Part shown: positions 19,545-27,800 of the stretch, piece after piece
Layout of the letters: each line of letters starts with the position of its first letter
Position numbering within the stretch: the first letter of the stretch is position 1
NCBI GenBank assembly: GCA_009786025.1
Contig: WQUA01000008.1
Coordinates: 1-62,282 of the forward strand
Source of the DNA: Pseudomonadota bacterium
GTDB taxonomy: Bacteria; Pseudomonadota; Gammaproteobacteria; Burkholderiales; Casimicrobiaceae
Length of the DNA stretch: 62,282 bases
Reading direction: 5' to 3'
The notes under the pieces: model-generated
The model's database searches: none
Seen by the model: only the letters and a program-made list of their open reading frames with translations
What the model was told of the DNA's origin: nothing
Translations under genes and position numbers: made by a program

Positions 19545-19779
19545 ACGCCTTCAACATACCGTCTTCCAGCACTTGCACCTGCTGCTGCGCATCGCGTAAA
19601 GCGTTCTGGCAGTACGCCAACAGAGTCGCGCCACGCTGATACGAGGCCAGCGCCTCGGCCAACGGCAAACTGCCCTGTTCCATCCGGGTCACAATGTCTT
19701 CCAGCTCAGCCATTGCCGCTTCAAAGCTGATTGGAGCGCCGGCAGAAACTTTGGCGGAAGCGGTGGAGGATTTGGCCAT
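19513..19779 (-). CDS. xseB: Exodeoxyribonuclease VII small subunit
   Basis: The small regulatory subunit of ExoVII, which with XseA degrades single-stranded DNA. 88 residues with the family pattern ISFEAAMAELEDIVTRMEQG followed by LPLAEALASYQRGATLLAYC. It is the promoter-proximal gene of the xseB-ispA-dxs group and overlaps ispA by 32 bases. The large subunit gene xseA is not in the window. Confidence 0.92.
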   Translation of the reverse strand: MAKSSTASAKVSAGAPISFEAAMAELEDIVTRMEQGSLPLAEALASYQRGATLLAYCQNALRDAQQQVQVLEDGMLKAFGDDDATRGD

Positions 19780-20020
19780 GTGCGTCTCGTGTTACCTGCT
19801 ATCGAAAATGCTTATTGAAGCGCCTGTTAAAAACCGTTCCCGCCGAACTGCCGGGTGAGTGGGTAATTCTAACATGTTGCCTCTTTTCGCTATTGCTGTA
19901 ATATTCTAGCAACATAACAAAGGTTAGCGCTTTACCGGCCAACAAAGCTTCTCCTTGGCGAATAACACCTGATGTCTGATGCTGTATAAAGACGCACTCA
20001 AGGTCCAAACCAATCAGGGT

Positions 20021-20641
20021 ATGAAAATGATGTCGTTATCTTTTCTACTGACTTCTTTTATCGTCATCGCCTCGCCTGGCACAGGAGTGTTGTACACGCT
20101 GGCGGCGGCGTTAACGCGAGGGTCGCGAGCAAGCGTGGTCGCTGCTTTTGGCTGCACCTTGGGGATCGTTCCGCACATGTTGGGCGCGATGCTCGGCCTT
20201 GCCGCCGTACTCCATGCCAGCGCATTGGCTTTTACCGCGCTGAAAGGATGCGGCGTTCTTTATCTGCTATATATGGCTTGGCAAACGTTGCGGGAAACCG
20301 GCGCGCTCGCGGTGAAAGATCAGATTAAGGAGCGATCAAACTTCCGAGTAATGATTACCGGCTTCCTGATCAATATCCTGAACCCAAAGCTGTCGATTTT
20401 CTTTCTCGCTTTCCTGTCGCAATTCATCGCTGCCGACGGACGCCACCCACTGGCAACCATGCTGGAGCTGAGCGGCGCTTTTATGGTGATGACGTTTGCG
20501 GTGTTCGTGTTCTATGGCCTGTTCGCCGCCAGCGTCCGTGAACACGTTATCACGCGACCGAAAGTGATGACGTGGCTACGCCGTAGCTTCGCAGCAGGTT
20601 TTGCCGTGCTCGGGGTCAAGCTCGCCTTTGCCGATCGCTAA
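20021..20641 (+). CDS. LysE/RhtB family amino-acid exporter
   Basis: An inner-membrane exporter of the LysE superfamily, about 206 residues. The N-terminus SFLLTSFIVIASPGTGVLYT carries the conserved PGP/PGT-type motif, and GFLINILNPKLSIFFLAFL near residue 117 is the second family signature (NPK). About six hydrophobic segments are visible. The ATG at 20021 gives the usual family length; the frame is open from 19979. The substrate cannot be told from sequence; homoserine, threonine or related amino acids are typical. It has no operon partner and converges with the MidA-type gene. Confidence 0.88.
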   Translation: MKMMSLSFLLTSFIVIASPGTGVLYTLAAALTRGSRASVVAAFGCTLGIVPHMLGAMLGLAAVLHASALAFTALKGCGVLYLLYMAWQTLRETGALAVKDQIKERSNFRVMITGFLINILNPKLSIFFLAFLSQFIAADGRHPLATMLELSGAFMVMTFAVFVFYGLFAASVREHVITRPKVMTWLRRSFAAGFAVLGVKLAFADR

Positions 20642-20727
20642 CCCGAAGATTTCGTCGCCCTGAAGCTCCAGCAAGGTAAGCCACGCTGCAAAAACAGTGG
20701 GGCCCCTTACCAAGCGCCGCCTGTGAG

Positions 20728-22041
20728 TTATCCCTGCCGCCTGAACTCCGCCACTTTGAAAATCCCGCCCATCGCTTCGGGGTCAATCAAGGTTCGCACT
20801 GCCTGCGCGGCTGACAGGTACGCCGCTCCTTCCGGCGCGCCGCTACGCGCCAGACCATCGAGAATGCCGTGCTCCTGCAAAAATTCTCGCTGCGTCTGAA
20901 AAGACATCAGCGCTAATCCGCCACGTTGCGCCGCTTCGGCCATCGCCACGAAGTCAACGTGATAAGTGATGTCGAGCAAGCCCGGCCAAAGCAGCGGATC
21001 AGCGAGAACATGATGCCGGTAATACGCCCGCAAAGTTCCACCGGTATATTGCGTTGGTAGGGTTTCACTGCGCTCGAATCCGTAATCGTTGACGAAAAGT
21101 GTGCTGCCCGGCGTCAAACACTTCCCCAATGTTTCGAACAACGCTTCGCCAGAAATATTGAGTTCGGCAACGTAATCGCCCCGCGCCGGAAACCGCAACG
21201 ACGCCAACGCCAGAAGCGCGGGATCGGTCAACGGTTGTAGCGAAGCGGCGAAGCGATGACCATCAAACTTTACACCGTGTTCGTACCAGGCTTCGCCGAC
21301 GCGCGCCACCACACGCGGCGGTATCGCATCCAGCACTTCGTTCATGAACACAACACCTTGAAACGTATCCGGCAGGCGCTCCCACCATTCGACGCGAGAC
21401 AGCAAATCGGGAACCGCGTCGCACAATGCTTGCCGTTGCCGTTCGCGTAACGTCGGGCTGAGTTCGAGAATCGCGTAACGATCCGGCAAGCAATCCATCA
21501 CCTGCAACTGTCGCAACAATTGCGCCGCGAAAGCGCCGCTGCCACCACCCAGTTCGAGCAGCGAAGAAACATACCCTCTCTCTCCTTGCGGGAAAGAGGA
21601 AGGGGGGGAAACCGAAACCCCTTCCCCACCCCAACCCTCCCCTTGAAGGGGAGGGCTTTCATTCTTTTGCTCACCCGCTTCGCCCCCTTTAGAAAGGGAG
21701 TGCCCGCCGAAGGCGGGTGGGGGTTTGTCGGCATTCTCTCCCACGCAAGGGGGGTGGAAAAAAAATGAACGCGCTTGAGCCAAAGCCGCGCTGATCGGCG
21801 CCGCCCACGTTTGCGCGTATAACGGCGTCAGTTCGGAGGACGTGACGAAATCACCGCCGTCGCCGAATTTCCGCGTTCCCGCCATGTAATAACCCAAGCC
21901 AGGCGCGTACAACACCGCCTGCATGTAATCATGCAGCGACAACCAACCGCCGTTAGCATCAAGCAAGCTGCGCACATGTGCCGCGACTTTCTCCGAGTGC
22001 GCGCGCGCAGCAGCATCCGGCTCAGGAAGCGTAGTGTTCAT
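20728..22041 (-). CDS. MidA/NDUFAF7-type SAM-dependent methyltransferase with an in-frame repeat insertion
   Basis: A class I methyltransferase of the COG1565 family (mitochondrial relatives methylate an arginine of complex I). The N-terminus (HDYMQAVLYAPGLGYYMAG, GDFVTSSELTPLYAQ) and motif I (SLLELGGGSGAFAAQLL near residue 160) are intact, as are FMNEVLDAIPPRV and LFVNDYGFERSE. Between about residues 91 and 157 sits an alien stretch rich in G, P, S and E. It is the translation of the palindromic repeats (CCCTCCCCTTGAAGGGGAGGG and relatives) found elsewhere between genes, here kept in frame. The start overlaps hemW by four bases, so it ends the rph-rdgB-hemW operon. The substrate in bacteria is unknown. 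Confidence 0.88.
   Translation of the reverse strand: MNTTLPEPDAAARAHSEKVAAHVRSLLDANGGWLSLHDYMQAVLYAPGLGYYMAGTRKFGDGGDFVTSSELTPLYAQTWAAPISAALAQARSFFFHPPCVGENADKPPPAFGGHSLSKGGEAGEQKNESPPLQGEGWGGEGVSVSPPSSFPQGERGYVSSLLELGGGSGAFAAQLLRQLQVMDCLPDRYAILELSPTLRERQRQALCDAVPDLLSRVEWWERLPDTFQGVVFMNEVLDAIPPRVVARVGEAWYEHGVKFDGHRFAASLQPLTDPALLALASLRFPARGDYVAELNISGEALFETLGKCLTPGSTLFVNDYGFERSETLPTQYTGGTLRAYYRHHVLADPLLWPGLLDITYHVDFVAMAEAAQRGGLALMSFQTQREFLQEHGILDGLARSGAPEGAAYLSAAQAVRTLIDPEAMGGIFKVAEFRRQG
21573..21771. repeat. Palindromic repeat cluster inserted in frame within the methyltransferase gene
   Basis: About 200 bases made of the GGGAGAGG-type and CCCTCCCCTTGAAGGGGAGGG modules (the latter at about 21635-21655). 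They are translated without a stop in the gene's frame and lie directly before SAM motif I. The rest of the protein reads through as a normal family member on both sides. Confidence 0.75.
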
Positions 22042-23210
22042 CTTTCATCCGTCAGAAAGCACTGCATCGTATCGTTCAAAAACCGCCAGCCCAGCGCCGT
22101 CGTGCGAAATACTGCATCGTCTGGCTCCAGCAGCCCGCGTGCAACCGCGTCTTGCACCATCGGCGCGATGTCAGCGAGCGGCACGCCGGTACGCTCGAAA
22201 AACAACGCGCGCGGCACCCCGTCTTTCAATCGAAGCGCATTCAACATAAACTCGAAGGCGAATTCACGCTGCTCAATAATATGCGATTCTGCCGTCAAGG
22301 CTTCCGGCGCAGCATCCATATAACATCGCGGGTGCGGTTGCTTGATCGCCCGTTCGACACGAATAACTTTTCCATCGCTGTCAAAAAAAGATACTTTGCC
22401 ATGAGCGCCGGCGCCGATGCCGAGATAATCGCCGAATTGCCAATAGTTCAGATTGTGTTCACATCTCGCGCCAGATTTTGCGTAAGCTGACACTTCGTAG
22501 CGCCCATAGCCTGCATTCGCAAGAACTTCCTCAACGCGCTCCTGCATCGCAGCAGTCGTATCAGCATCCGGCAAATGTTCCGGCGGCGCATAGTGAAAAG
22601 GCGTATGCGGTTCCAGCGTCAGTTGATAAAACGACAAATGTGATGCGTCAAAAGCGCACGCCTCACGCAGCACGCTGTCCAGCATGTCCATCGCCTGCCC
22701 GGGCAACGCAAACATGAAATCGAGATTGACACGTGGAAAAACATTCAACGCCGCGGCTATCGCCTGCCGCGCCTCATCGGCAGTATGAATGCGCCCCAGC
22801 GTTTTCAGCAAACCGTCGTCGAGGCTTTGCACGCCGAGCGACAAGCGGTTGACGCCGGTGTTGCGGACTTCGGCGAAACGTTGCGCGATCCCATCTCCCG
22901 CGCCCGGATTCGCCTCCATCGTGATTTCGATGTTGGAGGACAACGTGAAATGGCGGGCAACACCGTCGAGCAAACACCCGATGGCCGCCGCGGAAAACAG
23001 ATTCGGTGTTCCGCCGCCGATAAAAATCGAGCGTAACGGGCGGGCTGTCACCATTGTTGCCGACTGCGCCAGATCGTTCAACAACGCGTTGATATAATCG
23101 CGCTCCGGCAACGGCGCTTCATTCAGCGCGTGTGAATTGAAATCGCAATAGGGACACTTGCGCACACACCAGGGCAAGTGAACGTAGAGCGAGAGCGGCA
23201 AGGTGGGCAT
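22038..23210 (-). CDS. hemW: Radical SAM heme chaperone HemW
   Basis: HemW (formerly called oxygen-independent coproporphyrinogen oxidase-like) binds heme and a 4Fe-4S cluster and delivers heme to membrane proteins. 390 residues. The radical SAM cluster motif is CVRKCPYC (CxxxCxxC) near residues 15-22, followed by FIGGGTPNLFS, NIEITMEANPG and VNRLSLGVQSLDDGLLKTLGR. The C-terminal part ends with the family's winged-helix-like region. The extra cysteine of true HemN is absent. The ATG at 23210 is chosen because the long open frame before it is a translation of repeat and rdgB antisense. Its ribosome-binding GGAGGG is supplied by the neighbouring palindromic repeat. Confidence 0.93.
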   Translation of the reverse strand: MPTLPLSLYVHLPWCVRKCPYCDFNSHALNEAPLPERDYINALLNDLAQSATMVTARPLRSIFIGGGTPNLFSAAAIGCLLDGVARHFTLSSNIEITMEANPGAGDGIAQRFAEVRNTGVNRLSLGVQSLDDGLLKTLGRIHTADEARQAIAAALNVFPRVNLDFMFALPGQAMDMLDSVLREACAFDASHLSFYQLTLEPHTPFHYAPPEHLPDADTTAAMQERVEEVLANAGYGRYEVSAYAKSGARCEHNLNYWQFGDYLGIGAGAHGKVSFFDSDGKVIRVERAIKQPHPRCYMDAAPEALTAESHIIEQREFAFEFMLNALRLKDGVPRALFFERTGVPLADIAPMVQDAVARGLLEPDDAVFRTTALGWRFLNDTMQCFLTDER

Positions 23211-23214
23211 GTCA

Positions 23215-23275
23215 GAACCCTCCCCTTCAAGGGGAGGGTGTGGGTGGGGATGGGGTTGCCCTTTTCTTCCGGGCG
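23215..23275. repeat. Palindromic repeat at the 5' end of hemW
   Basis: Carries CCCTCCCCTTCAAGGGGAGGG at about 23219-23239 and GTGGGTGGGGATGGGG after it. Read on the minus strand, its last GGAGG lies eight bases before the hemW ATG, so the repeat seems to serve as the Shine-Dalgarno sequence. Confidence 0.7.
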
Positions 23276-23320
23276 CTTTCGACACGTCCACTCGCCTGCC
23301 TTTCTTTGCGTTCTTTGCGA

Positions 23321-23944
23321 TCAATATGTTTTTCGGACGAACGCTTGCGAAGCCTCCCGAAGCTGTTCTATCAATCCTTTCACTGCGAGCCCGCGATGCG
23401 AAACCGCGTTTTTTTCTTCCGGCGCCATTTCGGCCGCCGTACGCCCGTCGGGTAATAAAAAATAAGGATCGTAGCCAAAACCATTTTCGCCGCGTGGTGT
23501 GTCGATGATCTCGCCGAGCCATTTGCCGAAAGCGATCAACGGCGCAGGGTCGTTGGCATTGCGAATTAACACCAACACGCAAACATAGCAAGCGCGACGA
23601 TTTGTCGCTTCTTGCAACTGCTCGATCAAATGCGCGTTGTTGCGCGCGTCCGATTTGGACTCGCCGGCATAGCGCGCCGACAGCACGCCAGGCGCACCGT
23701 TCAACGCATCGACACACAAACCTGAATCGTCGGCCAACGCAGGCAGCCCCGTACAGCGGCTGGCGTGACGCGCTTTAGCAAGCGCGTTTTCGACGAAGGT
23801 TGCGTAAGGTTCGTCGGCCTCAGTCACACCAAGCGATGCCTGACTGACGATGTCGATCGCCAGCGGCGCTAGCAGTTGCGCAAACTCGCGGCGCTTACCT
23901 TCATTGTTTGAGGCCAAAACAAGTTTTCGAAGCATTGCGTTCAT
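23321..23944 (-). CDS. rdgB: XTP/dITP diphosphatase (non-canonical purine NTP pyrophosphatase)
   Basis: Hydrolyses ITP, dITP and XTP to keep deaminated purines out of nucleic acids. About 207 residues from the ATG at 23944, which overlaps the rph stop by four bases. Motifs are [14 protein letters not shown] at the start, [33 protein letters not shown] (catalytic aspartates) near residue 70, and [11 protein letters not shown] with [10 protein letters not shown] near the end. The chain rph-rdgB-hemW is a common proteobacterial operon. Confidence 0.95.
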   Translation of the reverse strand: MNAMLRKLVLASNNEGKRREFAQLLAPLAIDIVSQASLGVTEADEPYATFVENALAKARHASRCTGLPALADDSGLCVDALNGAPGVLSARYAGESKSDARNNAHLIEQLQEATNRRACYVCVLVLIRNANDPAPLIAFGKWLGEIIDTPRGENGFGYDPYFLLPDGRTAAEMAPEEKNAVSHRGLAVKGLIEQLREASQAFVRKTY

Positions 23945-24663
23945 ATTTTTAGCACGGTTTTTTGTGCCGCGATCAATTGGCCGATGCCCAGCCGCGCCAG
24001 CACCAGCAGTTGATGCATTTCCGTTTCGGAAAACGGCGTTCCCTCCGCCGTCCCCTGAATTTCGACGAAATGACCACATCCGGTCATCACCACATTCATG
24101 TCAGTATCGCAACCACTGTCTTCGGTGTAATCGAGATCGAGCCGAGCCGCGCCCTCGACGATGCCGACCGAAACCGCTGCGACATAATCACGCAACGGCG
24201 ATTCGGTCAACACGCCTTCACGCTGCAATTTTTGCACCGCCCGCGCCAGCGCCACCCAGGCGCCGGTGATCGATGCGCAGCGGGTGCCACCATCAGCCTG
24301 CAACACATCGCAATCAATGCGAAACGTGCGCTCGCCGAGCTTGGTCAAGTCAGTGACAGCGCGCAGACTGCGACCGATCAAGCGCTGAATTTCCTGCGTG
24401 CGCCCGGACAGTTTTCCGTCAGCAGCTTCGCGGCGCATTCGGCTGTGTGTTGAACGCGGTAACATCCCGTATTCCGCCGTCAACCAGCCCTGTCCCCGAC
24501 CTTTAAGAAACGACGGTACGCCGTCCTCAACGCTAACGGCGCAGATGACACGCGTGTCTCCCTGTGAGATCAGCACCGAGCCTTCGGCATGGCGCAACCA
24601 ATCCAATTCCAACGTCAGCGCTCGCAACGCATCGTCGGCACGGCTATCGTGTCTTTTGCTCAT
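23941..24663 (-). CDS. rph: Ribonuclease PH
   Basis: A phosphorolytic 3'-5' exoribonuclease that trims tRNA 3' ends. About 240 residues from the ATG at 24663, which has GGAG upstream. Family signatures are [39 protein letters not shown] near residue 60, [19 protein letters not shown] near 113, and [19 protein letters not shown] near 180. It is the first gene of the rph-rdgB-hemW-methyltransferase operon and lies just downstream of the phage-type gene, with about 80 bases between it and the small reading frame at 24745. Confidence 0.95.
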   Translation of the reverse strand: MSKRHDSRADDALRALTLELDWLRHAEGSVLISQGDTRVICAVSVEDGVPSFLKGRGQGWLTAEYGMLPRSTHSRMRREAADGKLSGRTQEIQRLIGRSLRAVTDLTKLGERTFRIDCDVLQADGGTRCASITGAWVALARAVQKLQREGVLTESPLRDYVAAVSVGIVEGAARLDLDYTEDSGCDTDMNVVMTGCGHFVEIQGTAEGTPFSETEMHQLLVLARLGIGQLIAAQKTVLKI

Positions 24664-24744
24664 GGCAACTCCAACGGCCATTCGATCATGGCCTGATTAA
24701 TGGGGAAATATTGCGCGATCAGAGGAGAGGCTTGTTTATCGGTT

Positions 24745-24870
24745 TCAGCCCATATCCGCTTTTCGCAGCAACTCACAAGAAGCATCCAGCGCAGATTTTA
24801 CATGAATGCCAGGGTTCGTCACTTGCCCGTCAGCACCAACGACGGTTTTCCGTTGCGACTGAAGCCACAC
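24745..24870 (-). CDS. Possible small phage-type protein abutting the polyvalent protein gene
   Basis: A 41-codon frame starting with GTG at 24870, immediately after the TGA of the large phage-type gene (TGAGTG). It reads WLQSQRKTVVGADGQVTNP and ends ALDASCELLRKADMG. The sequence is well mixed and soluble, and the stop-start junction fits translational coupling. I do not recognise a family, and it could be a chance frame or the remnant of a longer gene. Confidence 0.35.
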   Translation of the reverse strand: MWLQSQRKTVVGADGQVTNPGIHVKSALDASCELLRKADMG

Positions 24871-27800
24871 TCAAGCAGCAAGCAACTTTTTTTCCGCCCC
24901 CGCAACATCTCCGCGTTTGAAAGCATCGGCAGCGTTACGCGAGGCTTTTGCTGCTGCGCGGGAAAATCGGCTTGGTGTGATGTCGCGAATTTTCATTCGG
25001 CTGACGACAGCCTGTGCAAACGCCTTTGACGCCGCCGCCGTCACGTTCTTGCGCCCAAGCGCCGCATCCAGAGCAGCTGACTCAGTCCGCACCATCCGGC
25101 TTCTTGCTTCGTTATGTATGGCTTCTTCCGCCGATCTGCGTATAGCTTCCGGCGTCGCCAGCTCAGCGTATTTCTCAACCATCCGGGCGTCGGTTTCTGT
25201 CTCGATCACATCACGCGGATGCTCTGCCGCCACCAGATCGCGCACCAGCGCATCTCCGGAATCGTATCCCCACTCTGGACGTACTTCGGCGAGCAGGTCA
25301 GGGTGCAGCCCTTCGTTGGCGGTCATCCTGCGTGCTTTCAGCAGGTTCACCATCATCTCGCCGCTATGACCTCCATACATCTCCCGCAGCGCTCCCAGAT
25401 CAAGCCGTCCGGCGTTCAGCGCTGTCGGGTTGACCAGTTCGTCGCCCGGGCGTTCCGCCGTCGCGTAGTCGTAGGCCGTCGAGTATTGCGAGTCTCCTAT
25501 CAGTTCGTTGTGAAACGCCTGCTCGAAGTCGTGCAGATCGACGTTGCCGTTTTCGTCGGTTTTGAGGTAGCCGTGTTCTGCCAGCGCCTGCGCCATGTCG
25601 TCGATGGATCGTCCTCCTTCGGCGCGTAACAACGGCTTGCCAGAGACCGGCTGTCCGATATTTTCGCCTTCATCGACGCCCCATTGTGACCGCACCTGCT
25701 CGCGATCGAGTCCGCCCAGCTTGGCGATGGCGGTGAACAGGGTATCGCGTTCCGGCTCGACTGTTTCACGTGAAGCATTTTCCGTTGGTGAAAGGCGGTC
25801 TTCCGGCGCAAGTTTGCGGGTAAGAAACGCCCAGGCCTGATAGACCGGCCTGCTGTACACCTCTGCGGCCACTTCCATGTGGACGCCGCGTCGCAGTTCT
25901 TTGGCTTCTTTCTGGAGTCGTGAGACCTCGGCGTTGACCTTGTTGTGCAGCCAGCGCATATCACGCAACCCGCGCCGTTGCTGGGTTTCGACGCCTTCGG
26001 CGATGGCTGCGCTGTTTGCGTTCTGGTAGCGCGTCCATTCTTCCGGCGACATCCCGGCCTCTTCTGCCGTGGTGAACAGCGGCTCCATGCGTTGTAGTTC
26101 GCGCATATGGGCGATCTGTTCTTCTGACGCCACCATCCGATCGAACACCGCGCGCACTTCCGGTGATATCTGCACGCCCTCCAGTCCGCGCGTCTTTTTA
26201 TACACTTCCACCAGCCACTCGCTGAATCTCTGGAACAATTCCTGCACCTCAACGCTGGGTGCTTTTCCGTCGTACAGATAGCGCTCGAAGGCAACTGCGA
26301 ACTTCTCGTGGTAGGAACGCTGTTCTTCGAAACTCAGCGCGTTCCAGGTGTTGATGTCCTGTACGCCGAACCAGTCGAGCAAGGTCTTGGCGTCATCGAC
26401 AAACTGCTGCTTGCCGGCCGTGAGTGTTCCCGCCTCACCGGCGAATTGTGTCGCCATCTCAAAGCGCAGATTCAGGAACCAGTGCCCCGTTTCGTGCAGG
26501 AACGTGGACAGGTTGGCGTTCGGCGTCAGGCCGATGGTGTTGTTTTTGAGGTCGGTAAAGCCAAGCTGCGATTCTCGTCCTTGGATGTAAACTGCATTGG
26601 CCGGAATCGGCGCATTCTCCGCGTCCTTGCCGTTGAAGGTCACAATTACGTCCGGCGCTTTCACGTCCGCAGTGTCCAGCGGGTGCATGGCAAGACGCTC
26701 GGAGTCTGTCAATCCGTGCCGTGCTTGTGTGTTGCGCGCTTCTACTTCTCCGGCCAACCTGAAATAGGCTTCTCTTGGAGTTATCGCGCCCTTGATAGCA
26801 GGCGCAACTCTGGCAACCCAATAGTCCAGAGCACCTTGTTGTTTTGCCTGTTGATAGGCTGGTAAATGGGAGTACTCTTTTTCGATAATTTCTTTAGCTT
26901 TTCGAAGAGCATAATCCCGCATACCAGCGATGGTTCCTCCAGTAGCAAACCCTTCTATACGCTGAATGCCGTGCTGAATTTCGTGCAAAAGCGTTGAAAG
27001 AGCCTCGTGCGCTGGCAGCGATGCATCAAGAAGGATGGCATTGTTGCGTTGGTCGATAGAGCCTTTTGCGCCTTCTATGCGCTCGGCGGGCAGCAGCTTG
27101 ACGTTCAGCGTTCGCAATTCAGGGTATGCCGCAAACAGCGCCGGATGATCGAGCAAGCCATCCAGAGAGACCCACCCGTTGCGGCTCGGCAACTGGCCGA
27201 TGAACTCGGACAGCGGGTGTCCCTTTCCTCCGATGGTCAGCCTCGCATCCTTGTCGCTGATCTCGAAGCGCCATTTTCCGTCCATACCTTTGTGCCAGCC
27301 AGTTTCTTTCAGAATATCTGACGGCGCCACTCCGCTGTTTTCAAGATCGACAGCGCGTGATAGGGCGTGAAGGTCAGACCCTTGCGCTTTCTCTCCGGCG
27401 AATTGGAAGAGCAAACGTAGTTCTGGTATGGATTTTGCTGCCTCCGCCGCGCGCTCGAGCGACGCTAACGGTATATCAAAAACCTCAGGTGATACGACGA
27501 ACCCCTTACTGCTTCTGGTTAGCCAAATCTCTTCAATATGTTTCGGAAAAAGAGATTCAATAAGAGAAATCCGTCGTCTGTCATCTTTCGTTCTTCTTGA
27601 AAGCTCACGTCTATCGTAGCCCCTACCCGTTACCGGAGCGTTAGGCGTCTCTTTAATATCCTTTCCAACGGCTGAAACGATAGCGTCAAACCTCGCTTTT
27701 TTATAGGCCGTGTAATCGGCATTTCGCCGTTCACTGTCTTTTTTAAACTGTTCAAGATTTGCTTGAAATTCAGGTGAGTCGTATGCGTGCCGAGGTATGC

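Noticed and set aside
18644-19730. Plus-strand frames of more than 300 codons over ispA
   Set aside because: Shadow frames caused by high GC; ispA and xseB motifs are clear on the minus strand.
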